Assembly: GCA_030407085.1 (NCBI GenBank)
Contig: CM059587.1
Coordinates: 38,619,501 to 38,683,500 of the forward strand
Direction: 5' to 3'
Source of the DNA: Trichopria drosophilae
Lineage: Eukaryota > Arthropoda > Insecta > Hymenoptera > Diapriidae
DNA: 64,000 bases
Part shown: one piece after another, positions 12,017-23,856 of the stretch
How the letters are laid out: every line of letters starts with the position of its first letter
Position numbering within the stretch: the stretch's first letter is position 1
Translations under genes and position numbers: made by a program
The notes under the pieces: model-generated
What the model was told of the DNA's origin: nothing
The model's input: the letters and a program-made list of their open reading frames with translations, nothing else
The model's database searches: none

Positions 12017-12412
12017 AAGTGATGATAATTTTCTGTAATTTGTTGAGCTTCCGCTTGACCGGCCAAACGTGTTAAAATGAAAATTGAAATTTTCAAAATC
12101 TTTTTTCACCAAGATATTCAACGTATAATTAAGAATAAATATTTTCACGAGAAAGCCCGCAAAAAACAACAAAATCTATGTTTAAACATTTTTTTTCTGA
12201 CTACCCGTATTAACAAAAAATTAACAAAAAAAGGCAATACTGAAAATTCAAAAATTTGAAAAAATGCTCTAAAAATTTTTTATGGAGGATTAAAAATTGT
12301 TTGTATACGCCAAAAGTCAACATTTATATGCCTGAATGACAATATGTGATGAATATAAAAATTATAAAATACGTCCAAAAAAGTGGCTGTTTTTACATGG
12401 ACTCCATATGTA
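12017..12412 (-). repeat. Right inverted arm of the fold-back element
   Basis: Reverse complement of the left arm. Its inner edge is the shared 'aaattacagaaaattatcat' (read on the minus strand) and its outer edge is CATATGTA. Confidence 0.85.
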
Positions 12413-12789
12413 ACTAGTTAGTTGACCAGTTCGGTTTCATTGTATTAACATGATTGTATACTGCAAAGTTTTCTAAAACGAGCTAAAATATTTTTGACGG
12501 ATATACTAGATGGCGCTTCAATCCATAAATGAGTTTTTCTGAAGTATCAATCTCATGTAGAAATACCAGAAAAATAATAAAAAGAAGAAGTTGTATTCAG
12601 ACAGTAGGACATCGTTTCTGCGTTTATTGCTCCTCTATGCATTTGATCGATTCAATTATCTGTCTTCCTCGCAAGAATAAATCTGAAGAGTCTGTATACA
12701 CACTGCTTAATTTATTATACTTGTTGTTTACGCTGGGTAGTATTACGAGATATACTAAAAATAATAACCTTGTCAACGAAAGAAAGTGA

Positions 12790-13110
12790 AATGCTCGTCA
12801 ATGGGGTCAAAGCTGATCGAATTTTTGTAATCGTTATTTTGAAGGCGACATACTAAGTCGCTAAGCGATACATCTTGCATTTTGTACCTCCCACAAGTGT
12901 CAATTTTTGGTGGATTTCCCCTTCGAGTCTCCCGTCCTATTTTATTGCACAGTATCAACGGTTTGTGAAAAGAGAAATTGCCCAAAGGAGGTTAGAGTAA
13001 TATAATATAGCTTCAAAGGAACAAGGGGAATAGATTTCTAGAAAGTGGGGACAACAAGATGCTTGGAACGACATCGGGCGGATCACTTCATCATAACTCG
13101 GATTAAAACT
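12790..13110 (-). repeat. Decayed dispersed repeat (copy 1 of a family)
   Basis: Sequence here aligns with 31160-31440 at perhaps 60-65%. Shared landmarks are 'tatcaacggttt', 'gagtctccc'/'cagtctccc', and 'caagatgcttggaacgacatc' against 'caaggtgcttaaggtgacatc'. Minus-strand translations of both copies also line up, with EIYSPCSFEAI against LIYFPPSSEVI and HKPLIL against NKPLIL. Copy 1 needs a frameshift near 12960 to stay in register. The protein-level match may only reflect nucleotide homology. It is probably a relic of an old mobile element; I cannot name it. Confidence 0.5.
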
Positions 13111-13461
13111 GGTAACCCAAGTTTTCTCTATAAATAAAATATCAATACCAAACGTTACTTTCATAAATATATATAACTACGTTTTTAAACGGTTCCCCTA
13201 AAAGAATTTCTTTCCCTATTCTATTCTATACTTACTTCTATTCTACATGCATCGAATTTTTGCGAAATTGTCCTTGTTTAGTGATGAAGTGAAGGATTTA
13301 ATTACAGTTGGTGAATTATGGTCAAGTTGAGTTTGTCGATGAGTCTGATAAATATGTTGTAATGTTGTAGATGCTAATGGCTTTTAATCTACTAATGATT
13401 AATCCAAATGACTTCGTCTGCGGAAAACGATATGAAACGAGATAATATCCGCGGGTCTCCG

Positions 13462-13734
13462 TCACGTGTTCAAGGCTTTATAAAGCAGATTTATATAGCA
13501 ATATTGCGCTCGTTTATCATTCCAGAAATACGCCGTGGTAACTGCAGGATCCGTCTCTTCGCGGTAAGACGAGCAGCCCTTATGGAAACATGGATAAGGG
13601 GTGTTCTGAAAGGGTGCACCCGCATCTGGACTGCCTCCAAAAGACCAAGACCCAGGAATCCCTCCAGAACTCGATCCAGGCTCGACTTCATAAATTCCGC
13701 TAGACCCCAACCGCTTTCGAACCGCATAACTGTT
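13462..13734 (-). CDS. Possible coding exon, Gly/Ser/Pro-rich
   Basis: A minus-strand frame without an internal ATG start reads RKRLGSSGIYEVEPGSSSG and continues GIPGSWSFGGSPDAGAPF and QNTPYPCFHKG before ending at TGA. The biased but non-repetitive Gly/Ser/Pro composition looks more like real low-complexity protein than chance. 'gaaacag' just upstream could be a 3' splice site. Against it: frames on both strands are open across the same CpG-richer DNA (plus 13408-13752, minus 13491-13889), I find no good 5' splice donor, and no homologue comes to mind. Confidence 0.2.
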   Translation of the reverse strand, partial: NSYAVRKRLGSSGIYEVEPGSSSGGIPGSWSFGGSPDAGAPFQNTPYPCFHKGCSSYREETDPAVTTAYFWNDKRAQYCYINLLYKALNT

Positions 13735-13899
13735 TCAAACCAATTATTATAAATAAAGTGTGGCCGGCAGTAATGACAAACGGCGAAGAAGGGTCTCCCG
13801 GTTTCCCGTTTCGACCAGAAACTTTGCCAATGGCGCAGCGCCATTTCTTCATTCCGTACAGCACTGTTGGTAAAATAATCGAGCCCCACAATTATAAAC

Positions 13900-16800
13900 C
13901 GAGTTGTCGAAAAAACGACTTAAAACCAACCGAATATTTTCTCCAACTATTAAGTGACATCGCTATTATAAAGAGATTCACATATCTGGAAAAACGTCAG
14001 TTCGACAACTTCATTAATAATTTTCCACTCTCAAAAATATGAAGTTGGCACACGAATCGCGTGTTCGAGCGCGAGAAGTGCGCGTTAAATTCAATTAGAT
14101 ATTTGACACATTCGCAGAGAAAAACTTACAGGAGTGCAGAATGCTGGATAATCTGACGAGTGACAGGGATTGGCATTGTCAGCACTGTAAATAAAACCGA
14201 AGAGCTTGTATTACGATTAAAGCCATATTACGTTTGTCAAGAGACGAACTGTTGTTATTTACAGGCGCCCGAGCAGAAGTCTCATTCTGGCAATGTTTGC
14301 TGGCACTCGTCGCCGATGAAAGCGTAACTTTATCACTGGCTGCTTGTTTCATGAAAAACGCGCGTTATACTCCTATCTACCAGTCCAACGCGTGAACTAG
14401 TGATTCTAAGAATGTTCCGGAAGTGTTTCATGAACCGTTTTTCTCATGGTTGGTCTAATTTAGACACTTACTTCGAATTATGCTTAAATGAAGCATCTAT
14501 TTGACAACGAATTTGGTTAGGATAATTAATGACAACACGATTTGACGCGCACCATTTGTACATTTACAGACAATTAAGCATCAAAATGTGTTTCGCTGAA
14601 AACATTGCTCAGAATGCTTACTTTTGAAATATTGATCAAGACATTTTTTTAATAAACTACCGTAAGTGTTAAGTCAATAAAATTCGAAAAACTAGTTTAA
14701 GCTCGGCTAGAATTTGTGTTTAAGTAATCTTCATAATTTTTAAACATTCGAGCAAACTTTTTTATAACCAAATTTGTATGCTACTAATATTATTCAAAAA
14801 TAAATAAATATATGGTGTATGTCTTAAATGAGCAAATCACGATGCTTTTATGTTGCAACATTTTTTTCTGATGTCAGAAACTCGTCTGCTCAATTAGAAA
14901 TACTGTAAAGTTTATTTGAAAAATTAACATATAATACCATAAAAACGTTTGATTGTTTTAAGATTTTTCGAATAAAAGAACCATTAAAGTGGAAAAATTC
15001 GATGCGCCGGATGTTGACTTTTTTTTAACTTTCTCAAATACATCAGATGTTTCAGACTTTGGGAGTAAATTTATTTATTTATTTATTTAATGAATAAAAT
15101 TTAAGTAAATAGGAAAAATTGTCCAATTTTATTGTGATGCCTGAACGAGTTGCTACAACCGAATCAATTTGGTATACGAGTAAAAATGTTCAATGAATTA
15201 TGAACATAACTTTTAAATTAAAATAAAAATTATTACTAAACTTTTTGGCAAATATTTTCTGTAACTGAACGTTTTGCATTATTTTAAAAAACAGCTATAT
15301 GTGTCATTTTTTATGACTGTCTTTACTTTTACTATACGATTTTTAGAAAATTGTGTCCCATTTTATCCACTTATAATTTGAAAATGTCTAAATATCGTAT
15401 ATTGAGCAGCGTGATTTGTGAAGATTGAATAAAACAAATTATTTTTCATCAAGTTTGAAATACTATATTTTTATTACATTGCCTCTTGTCACTATCACTA
15501 TTTCGACACGATATCGTAAATATTAAATTTTGTCTACTTTCGAGTTTTACAACCCTTAAATCTTCAAAGACAGTTCTTTTCTATCGGAAGTTTCAATACA
15601 TTGCCTTATTTATAAATTTTTGCAAATTCCAAGTTTAAACGTTTCTAAAATTGTTAAATTTAAAATAAGGTATAAATATCAGCAATCAATTTGTCACTGC
15701 AATAAACCAAAATTATTTCCCAGAAATAATGACATTAACGAGGATATTATTTTATGATGTTTTTATTAATAAATACAAAATATGCAGTTATTGATATCAA
15801 ATTCTTTTGAATAATGATTATTTTATACGGTCAGCGAACTTAAAATTGTAAATAGAAGTAAAAATAAAACAGTAAATAGTCTGTGTTAATATTTCGATTT
15901 AAATCATTTACAAACAACGAATGGTATGTTTGTATTATGAGTATGAAGACCGGAACCCAGAGAAGTAATCAACAATTAAATAATTGTTGCTGTTCGTTTA
16001 TGATGGTATCCGCATTGTACATATAGAGTGCACGTTTATTTTTGTTTTATTATTTTCGTTTTATTATTTTCGTTTACATCTCGAGTTCTGTGACCGAGAG
16101 AAGTGATCAATATTTCTTTCCAATTGCAATAATAATTTGGATATTTGCATTCGGATATAAATCGCTATACTGGTCTTGTTAGTAAGATAAATACATCTTT
16201 TTATTTATATTTTGTTATGCAACGATTATGCTGAATTCACCATAGTCATAGAAAAACTACCAGCCGAATTGTTACTTTGTGGTACTACATGATTTTAAAT
16301 AGTTTGAATAGTTCCGAACGTTTTGTCCATTGAGATTCAATCGGAAAAAGTAATTTTGAAATTCTACAATTGTTGTACTGACATAAAGTGCCTACATTTT
16401 AAAACAATCAGTTCAAATATATACTGATAATTATACGTTTATCTTAAATACAGTCTATTATTGATTGCTATTCAAAAGTGAACAGTTCGAATTAAATCTA
16501 AAACTATAATCTCATAAATAATCAAGTAAATCCAGAAAACTGCAATTGTGAGTATGGATGGATCGTAACTTGCTCCAACTTATTACGTGCTGGTGGTGAA
16601 TGTTAGCAGTTGTTCTCTTGCCCCTATGAGCCTTCCGTGCATGTAAATTGTTGATAGCGCGTGTTGCATAGATGAAATTTGTGACGCCAGACCGCAAATA
16701 CCACCATGTCTGTAAGGTTCGTTACAAGATACTATACCCAACCGCTTTCCTTAGTTAAGTCAAGAAGTACCCCTAGTTTCACATATATGGTACGTTGATA

Positions 16801-17480
16801 ACATTGTCAGCAAGAATTTAATTTTCCAAAACTATTATATAGACTTGCATTTTTTCTCTATTTAATCACGGAAGTACCTTTGATCGAATTTATGGTCCGA
16901 GGAAGCAGTGTACACTCTGACGAAGAAGACAAGCATTTCCTCTAACCAGTAGATAAAATATAGCCCACTACATGAAGTTTTAACTAACAAGAACATCTGA
17001 GTAATTTATATACCACAGCAGTTAAGTATCATTGCATTTGTTTTACACAATCCAGTATTGTATTGGATATAAATTACACTAAAAAACTGTATGTATGGTA
17101 AAAAATATTATAGCAATAGTAAATAGTTTATGGAAAACACTACAAATCATCATTTTTATTACGTAGCCTCAGGAAAATTGGTCAAAAAATTGTTACACTT
17201 TTACATTTCTTACAATTAGATACTAATTAACAGTTTTTCGCATCTGAAGCAGTAATACATTAAAGGTACTTCTGGAACACATAGCAGAAAGCTCACGAAG
17301 AGAGCTGATTATAATCATTATGTTTTTTGAGTCTCACGATATGGTATTATTCGTTTAAAATTACACCACTTAATTCGGAGGACACCATTTAAAGGAGGCT
17401 TTCAACGGCATTGGGAAATAAAAACAGTATGCCAGAAAACTTTTTTGAAAATGGCTTATAATTAACAGAATCAGTTTTAG
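13900..17480. other. AT-rich non-coding stretch
   Basis: No coding frame is worth naming. It contains an (ATTT)n-like tract near 15068-15089 and a duplicated 'attattttcgttttatt' near 16036-16072. Nothing else is organised. Confidence 0.55.
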
Positions 17481-17489
17481 GAGTATCCA

Positions 17490-17980
17490 TAAGCGATATA
17501 TCTGGAATGTACTGATAGATGTACCGGAAATCACTTGGCAGTACTGGACTGTAATGAACTGTACTGGATAGCATTGGAAAACAGTGAACAATACAAAACT
17601 CTATTGCATATTACTAGACAATAGTGGAACTTTATACTGGACAATACTAAAGTATACTGGAAATTACAGGGAATTACTGGAATTTACCTGAATATTCTTG
17701 ATTGTATTGGCTATTGCTAGAACATAGTGTACAATTCTGAACTGGAAATTACTGCGGAATACTGGAGGGAGCATATCTGTTCTAGACGGTACTGGATAAT
17801 TTTTGACTGAACAGTATACAGTACTGGAATGTACCAGAATGTATCGGATTGTACTTAATTGTGCCGTAATATATTGGAACATACTGGAATGCAATAAAAT
17901 GTATGTTTGGAATATACCCGACAATACTGGCATATACCGGAATGTACTGGAGAGTGCAGTAAATGTACACTACTGGACTG
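17490..17980. repeat. Degenerate 'tactgga' minisatellite
   Basis: Words of the type (g)gaatgtactgga, atactggaatgta and gtactggac recur every ~10-20 bases over ~490 bp, with heavy divergence. The same composition resumes after the inserted MITE (18340-18455: 'acaatactgaactata', 'agagtactgaatagtat'), so the tract was once continuous over about 0.6 kb. Open frames on both strands (17664-17997) come from the repeat and are not genes. Confidence 0.75.
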
Positions 17981-17982
17981 TA

Positions 17983-18325
17983 CACAGAAAAAAATAAGTC
18001 TTAAAATTGTTACATCTTAAATTGCGTTAATTTTCTTAAATTCAGTCAATACTTAGGCTTAAAGTATTACTGTCAGACAACAAAAGTCTTTCTGCCGATA
18101 TTTTGGTTTGAAATAAGATTCGCCTAACTTAGATGCTCTAAACTCGATATATCTTATTTTAAGCCAAAATATCATCTAAAAGTCAGTTTTGCTCACTGAA
18201 AGTAAGACTTTAAGCCAAAACACTGACTGAATTTATGAAAATTAATGCAATTTCGAGCTTAAATAAAGCCTCACCTGATAATGATTTTAAGTTGTAACAA
18301 TTTTAAGACTTATTTTTTTTCTGTG
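17983..18325. mobile_element. Palindromic MITE, copy A, inside the minisatellite
   Basis: The element starts CACAGAAAAAAATAAGTCTT and ends with its complement, AAGACTTATTTTTTTTCTGTG. TA lies on both sides (17981-17982 and 18326-18327). The two halves pair along nearly the whole 343 bp; the left half lacks a ~40-bp segment (the 'caggtgaggc' region) that copy C has in both halves. No coding capacity. A 2-bp TA duplication fits Tc1/mariner-like elements. Confidence 0.85.
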
Positions 18326-18339
18326 TACTAAACATGTCG

Positions 18340-18455
18340 AGAATGGAAAGTAATGGATTCCGCTGCACTCACTGTCTTAGACAATACTGAACTATAATAT
18401 TACGACTATTGTCGAGCATCATAGAGTACTGAATAGTATTCTCCATGGTGCACTG
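18340..18455. repeat. Continuation of the 'tactgga' minisatellite
   Basis: Diverged units of the same type as 17490-17980, separated from them by MITE copy A. Confidence 0.55.
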
Positions 18456-18637
18456 GATGGAAATCCTCGTTTCTGAATTTCACTCGAAATATAATGATTC
18501 CCTCTAATTTGCTGCTAATTTCCTTCAATTTTTATTTACAGTGGTTAATATAAAATTCGTATATTGGAAGAGGCAACATCATTCAAAGTTATAGGTAATA
18601 CTGATTCTAGTAGCCTTTAGCATATTTCTAAACTCTT

Positions 18638-19014
18638 CACAGTAAAAAAGGTCTTAAAATTGTTATATAGTCAATTCAGTACCATAAAAGGCTTAATTTT
18701 AGCATTAATTTGTGCTGACTTTCTTAAATTAAGTCAATATTTGCACTCAAAACCTTGTTTTTAGTTTTGGAAACTTACTTTTAATCAATATTCATGTTTG
18801 AAATAAGAAATCTCTAACTTAGGTGTGACAAGCCCAAACAATTTTTCTTTAAGCATAAATCTGAGCTAAAATTAAACTTTGCTGCCTGAAAGTAACACTT
18901 TAAGCGCAAATATTGACTTAATTTAAGAAAATTAGCTCAATTTTAGACTGAAATTAAATTAATTTACAGTACTTAATTTGAGATTTAACAATTTTAAGAC
19001 TTATCTTTTCTGTG
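18638..19014. mobile_element. Palindromic MITE, copy B (diverged)
   Basis: Starts CACAGTAAAAAAGGTCTTAA and ends AAGACTTATCTTTTCTGTG, with TT on both sides. The halves pair, but it differs internally from copies A and C. Shared words include 'ttcttaaattaagtcaatat' against 'tgacttaatttaagaaaatt'. No coding capacity. Confidence 0.75.
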
Positions 19015-19160
19015 TTTAAAGTGCTATTAGACGCTTCTTTATAATTTTCTACTTAAATTCCACTATTTTACAAGAATAGTTTACTTAAGACCATATCATG
19101 TTCGTTATAAATATCTGCGTTTACAATTCCTGTTAAGCATAAGACGTCATGTCATGCCTT

Positions 19161-19546
19161 CACAGAAAAAAAATAAGTCTTAAAATTGTTACATCTTAAA
19201 ATCATCATCAGGTGAGGCATAATTTAAGCCCGAAATTGCGTTAATTTTCTTAAATTCAGTCAGTGTTTTGTCTTAAAGTCTTACTTTCAGTGAGCAAAAC
19301 TCACTTTTAGACGATATTTTGGCTTAAAATAAGATTTATCGAGTTCATGTAATCTAAGTTAGATTAATCTTATTTCAAACCATAATATCGACTGAAAGTC
19401 AGTTTTGTTGTATGAAAGTAAGGCTTTAAATATTGCCTAAATATTGACTGAATTTAAGAAAATAAACGCAATTTTGGGCTGAAATTAATCCTCACCTAAT
19501 GATGAATTTAAGATGTAACAATTTTAAGACTTCTTTTTTTTCTGTG
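19161..19546. mobile_element. Palindromic MITE, copy C (most complete)
   Basis: 386 bp. Starts CACAGAAAAAAAATAAGTCT and ends AGACTTCTTTTTTTTCTGTG, flanked by TT on both sides. Arms of ~190 bp pair almost throughout, including 'caggtgaggcataatttaag' against the 'attaatcctcacct' side. The minus-strand frame ending at 19508 overlaps its right end and is not a gene. Confidence 0.85.
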
Positions 19547-19822
19547 TTCTGAGGATGATAAAATCGGATGTTTGGACATCCTGCCAAGCATTTTAAGGCA
19601 AATGTGTTGCTGTGGGAATAGTAATGTTCCTATTGCAACGTCCCCATCGATTGACAAAATATTAAATAGTGTTACTTTTCTAGTAATTATTGTTGTGTTC
19701 AGAATTTCAGGAAACCAGGATAACAAGTAAAATGTACGATAATGCCACATCTAAATCAAGCTTCAATCTGGCACGGATACTTTTTAATGCGTTATTCACC
19801 ATTGGTATAGAGAATGTGAATA

Positions 19823-19836
19823 ACACACACACACAC
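19823..19836. repeat. (AC)7 microsatellite
   Basis: Uninterrupted ac dinucleotides. Confidence 0.9.
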
Positions 19837-19839
19837 GCC

Positions 19840-20480
19840 AGTTAAAAAGTACGCAACGGCGTCGCTCCGTAAACAAGCGTCGCAAATAAAGAGGGAAAAT
19901 ACTCTCCGTAAACGCGCGTCTGTCCACCCTCCCTCGTGGTCGCTGTCGGCTTCAACGAAAATAATTAAAATGGAAGGCAGGCAGGTATACAGGGCAGCAT
20001 GCGCGCGGTATTACATGCATACATTGCTATACATGAACACACATACGCTTGTGTCACATATATATGTATAAATATATCACAGGCACATATATATATATAT
20101 ATATATAATATATATTTACATATATAAACGCGCCGTGACGAAGTCACACCAACCCAGCGGACGCATTATTCTGCAACGTAACACAAAATATCGACGAGAT
20201 TACATTGCGCCGCTTGTAATGCGGATGCAAATGCGATGGTAAAATATTCCGAGTGTGTAAATTAAAATGACACTGAAATATATATGCTCGTACAGCTTCA
20301 GCGTCCTCGTATAAATTGTTTACGGTGCACCCATTTGTGATATAACGCCCGATCCTACTCACCTGTGCGCACGACCACGCGAATACATGCTTATCTATGC
20401 GCCGATGTTCGCGGATTAGCCGCACTTTGCCGCGCTTACGCCAAAACCCACACACTTATCCACCTTTCGGTGAAAAGCTA
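19840..20480. other. CpG-richer block with dinucleotide repeats
   Basis: Contains 'acgcaacggcgtcgctccg', 'aacgcgcgtctgtccaccctccctcgtgg' and many CpGs, plus (AT)n tracts. Open frames on both strands overlap (20144-20455 minus, 20365-20649 plus) and show no recognisable domain. Confidence 0.35.
20087..20116. repeat. (AT)n microsatellite
   Basis: Alternating at dinucleotides with one interruption, within a wider tata-rich tract (20058-20126). Confidence 0.85.
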
Positions 20481-20489
20481 CTTTGTAGA

Positions 20490-21340
20490 TGTGCGGTTGC
20501 ATTTGTGTGAAAGACTAACACATATGCCATTTAACTGTGGGATCATCCATGGAAAATCCCGACACGAATATGCACAGATGGAAAAGATGATATACATAAT
20601 CTCGCGTGTCAACATTTCAGGTAAAAAATCTGAGTGGAGACCGGTATGACCGATATTTTACGAGTTTGCTACTGATGAATACTTTCACAGAGAGTAATAA
20701 AGGAAGCTTCAAATTTGTGCTCGCAATTCACGTCCAGACACAGTATCCGAAATCAATGTTGCATGAGATTACTTTCATCAAAACTCATTTCGATCAAAAA
20801 GTTTTTTCCAACGACAGTAGGTTAATTTGGAGCAAATTTATTTTGTAGGATCTTTGAAGGTATTTGTAGCAAATAGTTTGGCTGAGAATTTTTGCAAAAC
20901 GAATAATTATAATGTACTAATTGAATCTGAATTAAACGTTATTTCAAGGATTATCTTTCTTCACGTCAAGACGAGTGCATTAAAAATTCTATTTCAGATA
21001 TATGTTAACCATTTTTTGACTTGTTGAAGTGAGCTCGAAAAATCTTTGAAAATAGGTGTACGTCAATTTTAAAATATTTAAGGGACGTTTCACGGCAAAC
21101 GGATAAAAGCTCTGCTTAAAATTCTAATCGATGGATTTGAATGATCTTGAGCTTAAAATGTTCCTTATTGACCATTCTTTACGGGGCAAACGTGGACTTT
21201 TGAAAAATTTCATAATATCGGCTCAAAATGGAGACTGGAAACCAAACAAAAATTCAGAATTTAAATCAAAAAGCTTGTAGGAAAGAAAGTTGTGTTGTAT
21301 TCAATTGTTTTTGGTCTCAAATTGTTGCTTTCTGACGTCT
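20490..21340. other. Non-coding stretch
   Basis: Short plus-strand frames (20606-20848, 20827-21027) have no recognisable features. I see nothing else. Confidence 0.45.
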
Positions 21341-21730
21341 TCAACAAGTTGGTATGGTAGATCGACGAAATCCAAGATGGCGGATTCAATATGGTTGCTG
21401 AAACTTCGAAATCGCCATAATTTAAAAAAGAATCGTCAGATAAATGCTAAAATTAGTTTACGGGGGTTTTGTAGGTCTCTAATTACGAATATGACCTCGG
21501 ATTTTGAAAATTTAAATTGGCGGATCTAACCGAATTAAAAGAATTACCTGATCTTACTAAAACTGAGAAGTCGGAGGTTTTCAGTGACAATGGCTACGAA
21601 TCTGACCTTCGATTTTGAAAATCTGAAATGGCGGATCCAATATGGTCGACCGAAATTACCCGATTTTGATAAAACTGGGTACTCGGGGATTTTCGGGATC
21701 GCTGATTACGAATCTGATCACAGACTTCTA
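21341..21730 (+). repeat. Second locus of the ~121-bp repeat family
   Basis: Three diverged units carry the family core: 'aagatggcggattcaatatgg' near 21371, 'aattggcggatctaac' near 21516 and 'aaatggcggatccaatatggt' near 21626. Each is preceded by 'acgaatctgaccttcgattttgaaa'-type sequence. The translated remnants (KWRIQYGRPKL) are by-products of the repeat. It shares the core with 562-1010. Confidence 0.7.
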
Positions 21731-23850
21731 CATTTAAAATTCAGAGTACATAGAGTATCCAATTTTATCTCGATGAAGTAAATTTTCTCATTTTCGTCGG
21801 CTATCTTCGATGAGCAATAAAATAGGACACAACAATTTTAATTTTTGTGTATGAATTTTTTATTGAAAAATTCAATTTTTCGCCGAGCAAAAGGCCTGCA
21901 AATTTTCAATCGAGTCTGTTACAAAAAAGGGGAGGTGATTCTTGTAAATTTTTTGACGCCACATTCTGAATCTGACATCTAAAATGGCCCTTCACGTCGT
22001 CAGACATTTTTGTAACATTAAGGTTAAATTGAATAAAGGTAATTTTTTTTTAATTTTCCAAAACGATATCAAGGTAGGCACATATAATCATTTCTTATGT
22101 GCCAAATTAATTCGAAAAAATTGTAAAAACATTTTTTCCTAAACAATAATGTTTTGTAATTTGAGGTAACTTTTATATGTTTTGTGTTCTATTCAGTATA
22201 AAACAATATACGGGATGAAGACGTTTCGAATATCAATAAAAAATATTTTTATGTTAATAGAATATTTACACAAAAATCAGTATTTTTTTATGTTTAGAGT
22301 TTTTATTTAAACCCAATTTTAACTCGAAATATTTGAAATAGAACTCGAGAAATTTAGACTAGGTCACTTAGAAGTTAATATGCATTTTCATCCTTGTTGA
22401 GAATGAAACTTGAAACTCGACAAAAAGTGAGCATCTTTGTGACTTTTATTTAGCATCTCTCTCTCAAACAAAAAAAAAAGCATTAAACAAATTTAATTCG
22501 AATTATTTTTTTAAATACAGGACCAAGTATTAATAATGTATAATCATACGTAAGAAGCAGAAGTTGCTGCGGCGATGTTGCAGCAAACATTAGCTGCATA
22601 TTGGTAATCTAAGCTCTTTTGCAGCTTTATGAGGAAATGCTACTTGGGTACCTTTTTCTAGATTAACTTTTTAATAACCTACAAAGTTAAATTTTCTTAA
22701 GAGCTTAAGTGCAGTATCTTATGCATTTCAAGAGTTTAGACGTTTTTATAACTGCATAACCCACTTTTTTGTCTTAACCGATAAATGGCAAGCGTCAAAC
22801 AAGAAAATGGGAAAGTGGAGAAATGTCTATAAACATCATTACTATTTGTGTATTCTTTAAATTTTAGGAATATCAACGACTGTGAATATTAGGCCTTATT
22901 TATTTTGTAAAGTCATACAAAATCCGATATTATGTCACTAGAGCGTATAGCGGTACCTTTACGATCGTACGACATACCCTTTTTTTTATAGACGAATGCT
23001 TAAAGTTGAATTTTACTTTCTACACAGCATATGCAAAAACAGTACTTTATGCACTGAAAATGTACGCAAAAGATAGGTTATGCAATTCGACGGCTCGCAT
23101 AAAATTTATTTAAAAATAGCTCTTAAGGCGAGTTTCTTTATGGAACTCAGCGAAACAAGGTTTTTTCTTTAAGAAACCTAGATTCTGAATTCTTAAAGAA
23201 CTAATCTTTGGGTCATGAATTATTAGTGCTTAGACCCAGACTTTGTTTTATGATGCTCTGTATTTTCCACGACCTATAGCTGAGCTTCACGGACAAATAT
23301 AATACCGGTGACACTTATTAAATATGATAGATGAATATAATGAACGGGTGCATATTCAGAGGAGAACAAAATCACGTTTACTCAGTAGTATTATGTTCTA
23401 TCTTCTCTCTTGAAATAGGAGCACTTTCATAAGATTTCTTATTAAAAATGCTTATCTCTTCTTAAATATTGTAGTTATTTTTTAATGATGCTTTCAGAAT
23501 TTATAACACATTTAAGATGATCTGAAGATTCCTTGGAGATGTCTCTTTTGCACTATCGGATTTTACACAGCCAGCGATTTCCAGCTCGAAATATTACAAA
23601 ATTATTTCATAATACCAAATTAACAAAGTCTCATACATTCATATAATAACAAAATATTTCAGTAGTAAAATATTTGTATACGGGAAATAATATAAAACTA
23701 AAGGTGATATTCAATTACTTCATCAGAAAATGTCAGTAAAATTCCATCATCAATATAAATTTTGTTTGGACTAGAAGCTGAACATAAAATTGGAACGCGA
23801 CCCTCTGGTTAGCTGCCGGTCAATCTGTTAGGTGGAAACGTAAAAAAGAA
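21731..23850. other. AT-rich non-coding stretch
   Basis: No gene seen. 22921-22979 holds a small piece resembling the dispersed repeat at 31160-31440 ('aatccgat', then 'cgtatagcgg' and 'gacatacc'). Confidence 0.45.
22921..22979 (+). repeat. Short fragment of the dispersed repeat family
   Basis: AATCCGAT, CGTATAGCGG and ACATACC occur in the same order and spacing as in 31190-31235. The match is under 60 bases, so it is only suggestive. Confidence 0.35.
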
Positions 23851-23856
23851 TGATAA

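Larger units (their letters stand above)
11083..12412. mobile_element. 1.33-kb fold-back element with ~380-bp inverted arms
   Basis: Left arm 11083-11455 and right arm 12017-12412 are inverted copies at roughly 90% identity by eye. For example 'tcaggcatataaatgttgac' on the left is found as its complement near 12320-12345. Both ends begin TA-CATATGG, so a TA target duplication is possible, as in Tc1/mariner elements. The centre holds four 48-bp tandem units (11760-11951) and a small hairpin (11537-11584). No transposase frame is visible. The 60-codon frame at 12077-12259 lies in the arm and is Lys/Ile/Asn-rich noise. The architecture (long arms, internal tandem array) resembles Foldback-type elements, but family assignment is inference. 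Confidence 0.85.

Noticed and set aside
12505..12522. 'agatggcgctt' also seen in similar form near 31211 and 59766
   Set aside because: Shared words of about 10 bases only. Too short to define a repeat or a factor site from this window.
14267..14283. 'cccgagcagaagt', matching the start of the 87-bp element family
   Set aside because: No partner end or internal CCTGATCAGG is nearby and the match stops after ~12 bases. Chance or an unrecognisable remnant.
17664..17997. Opposing frames of 64-89 codons rich in Tyr/Ile/Val
   Set aside because: They are translations of the 'tactgga' minisatellite.
20144..20649. Overlapping frames of 103 and 94 codons
   Set aside because: Located in CpG-richer DNA with both strands open and no domain. 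Not supported as genes.
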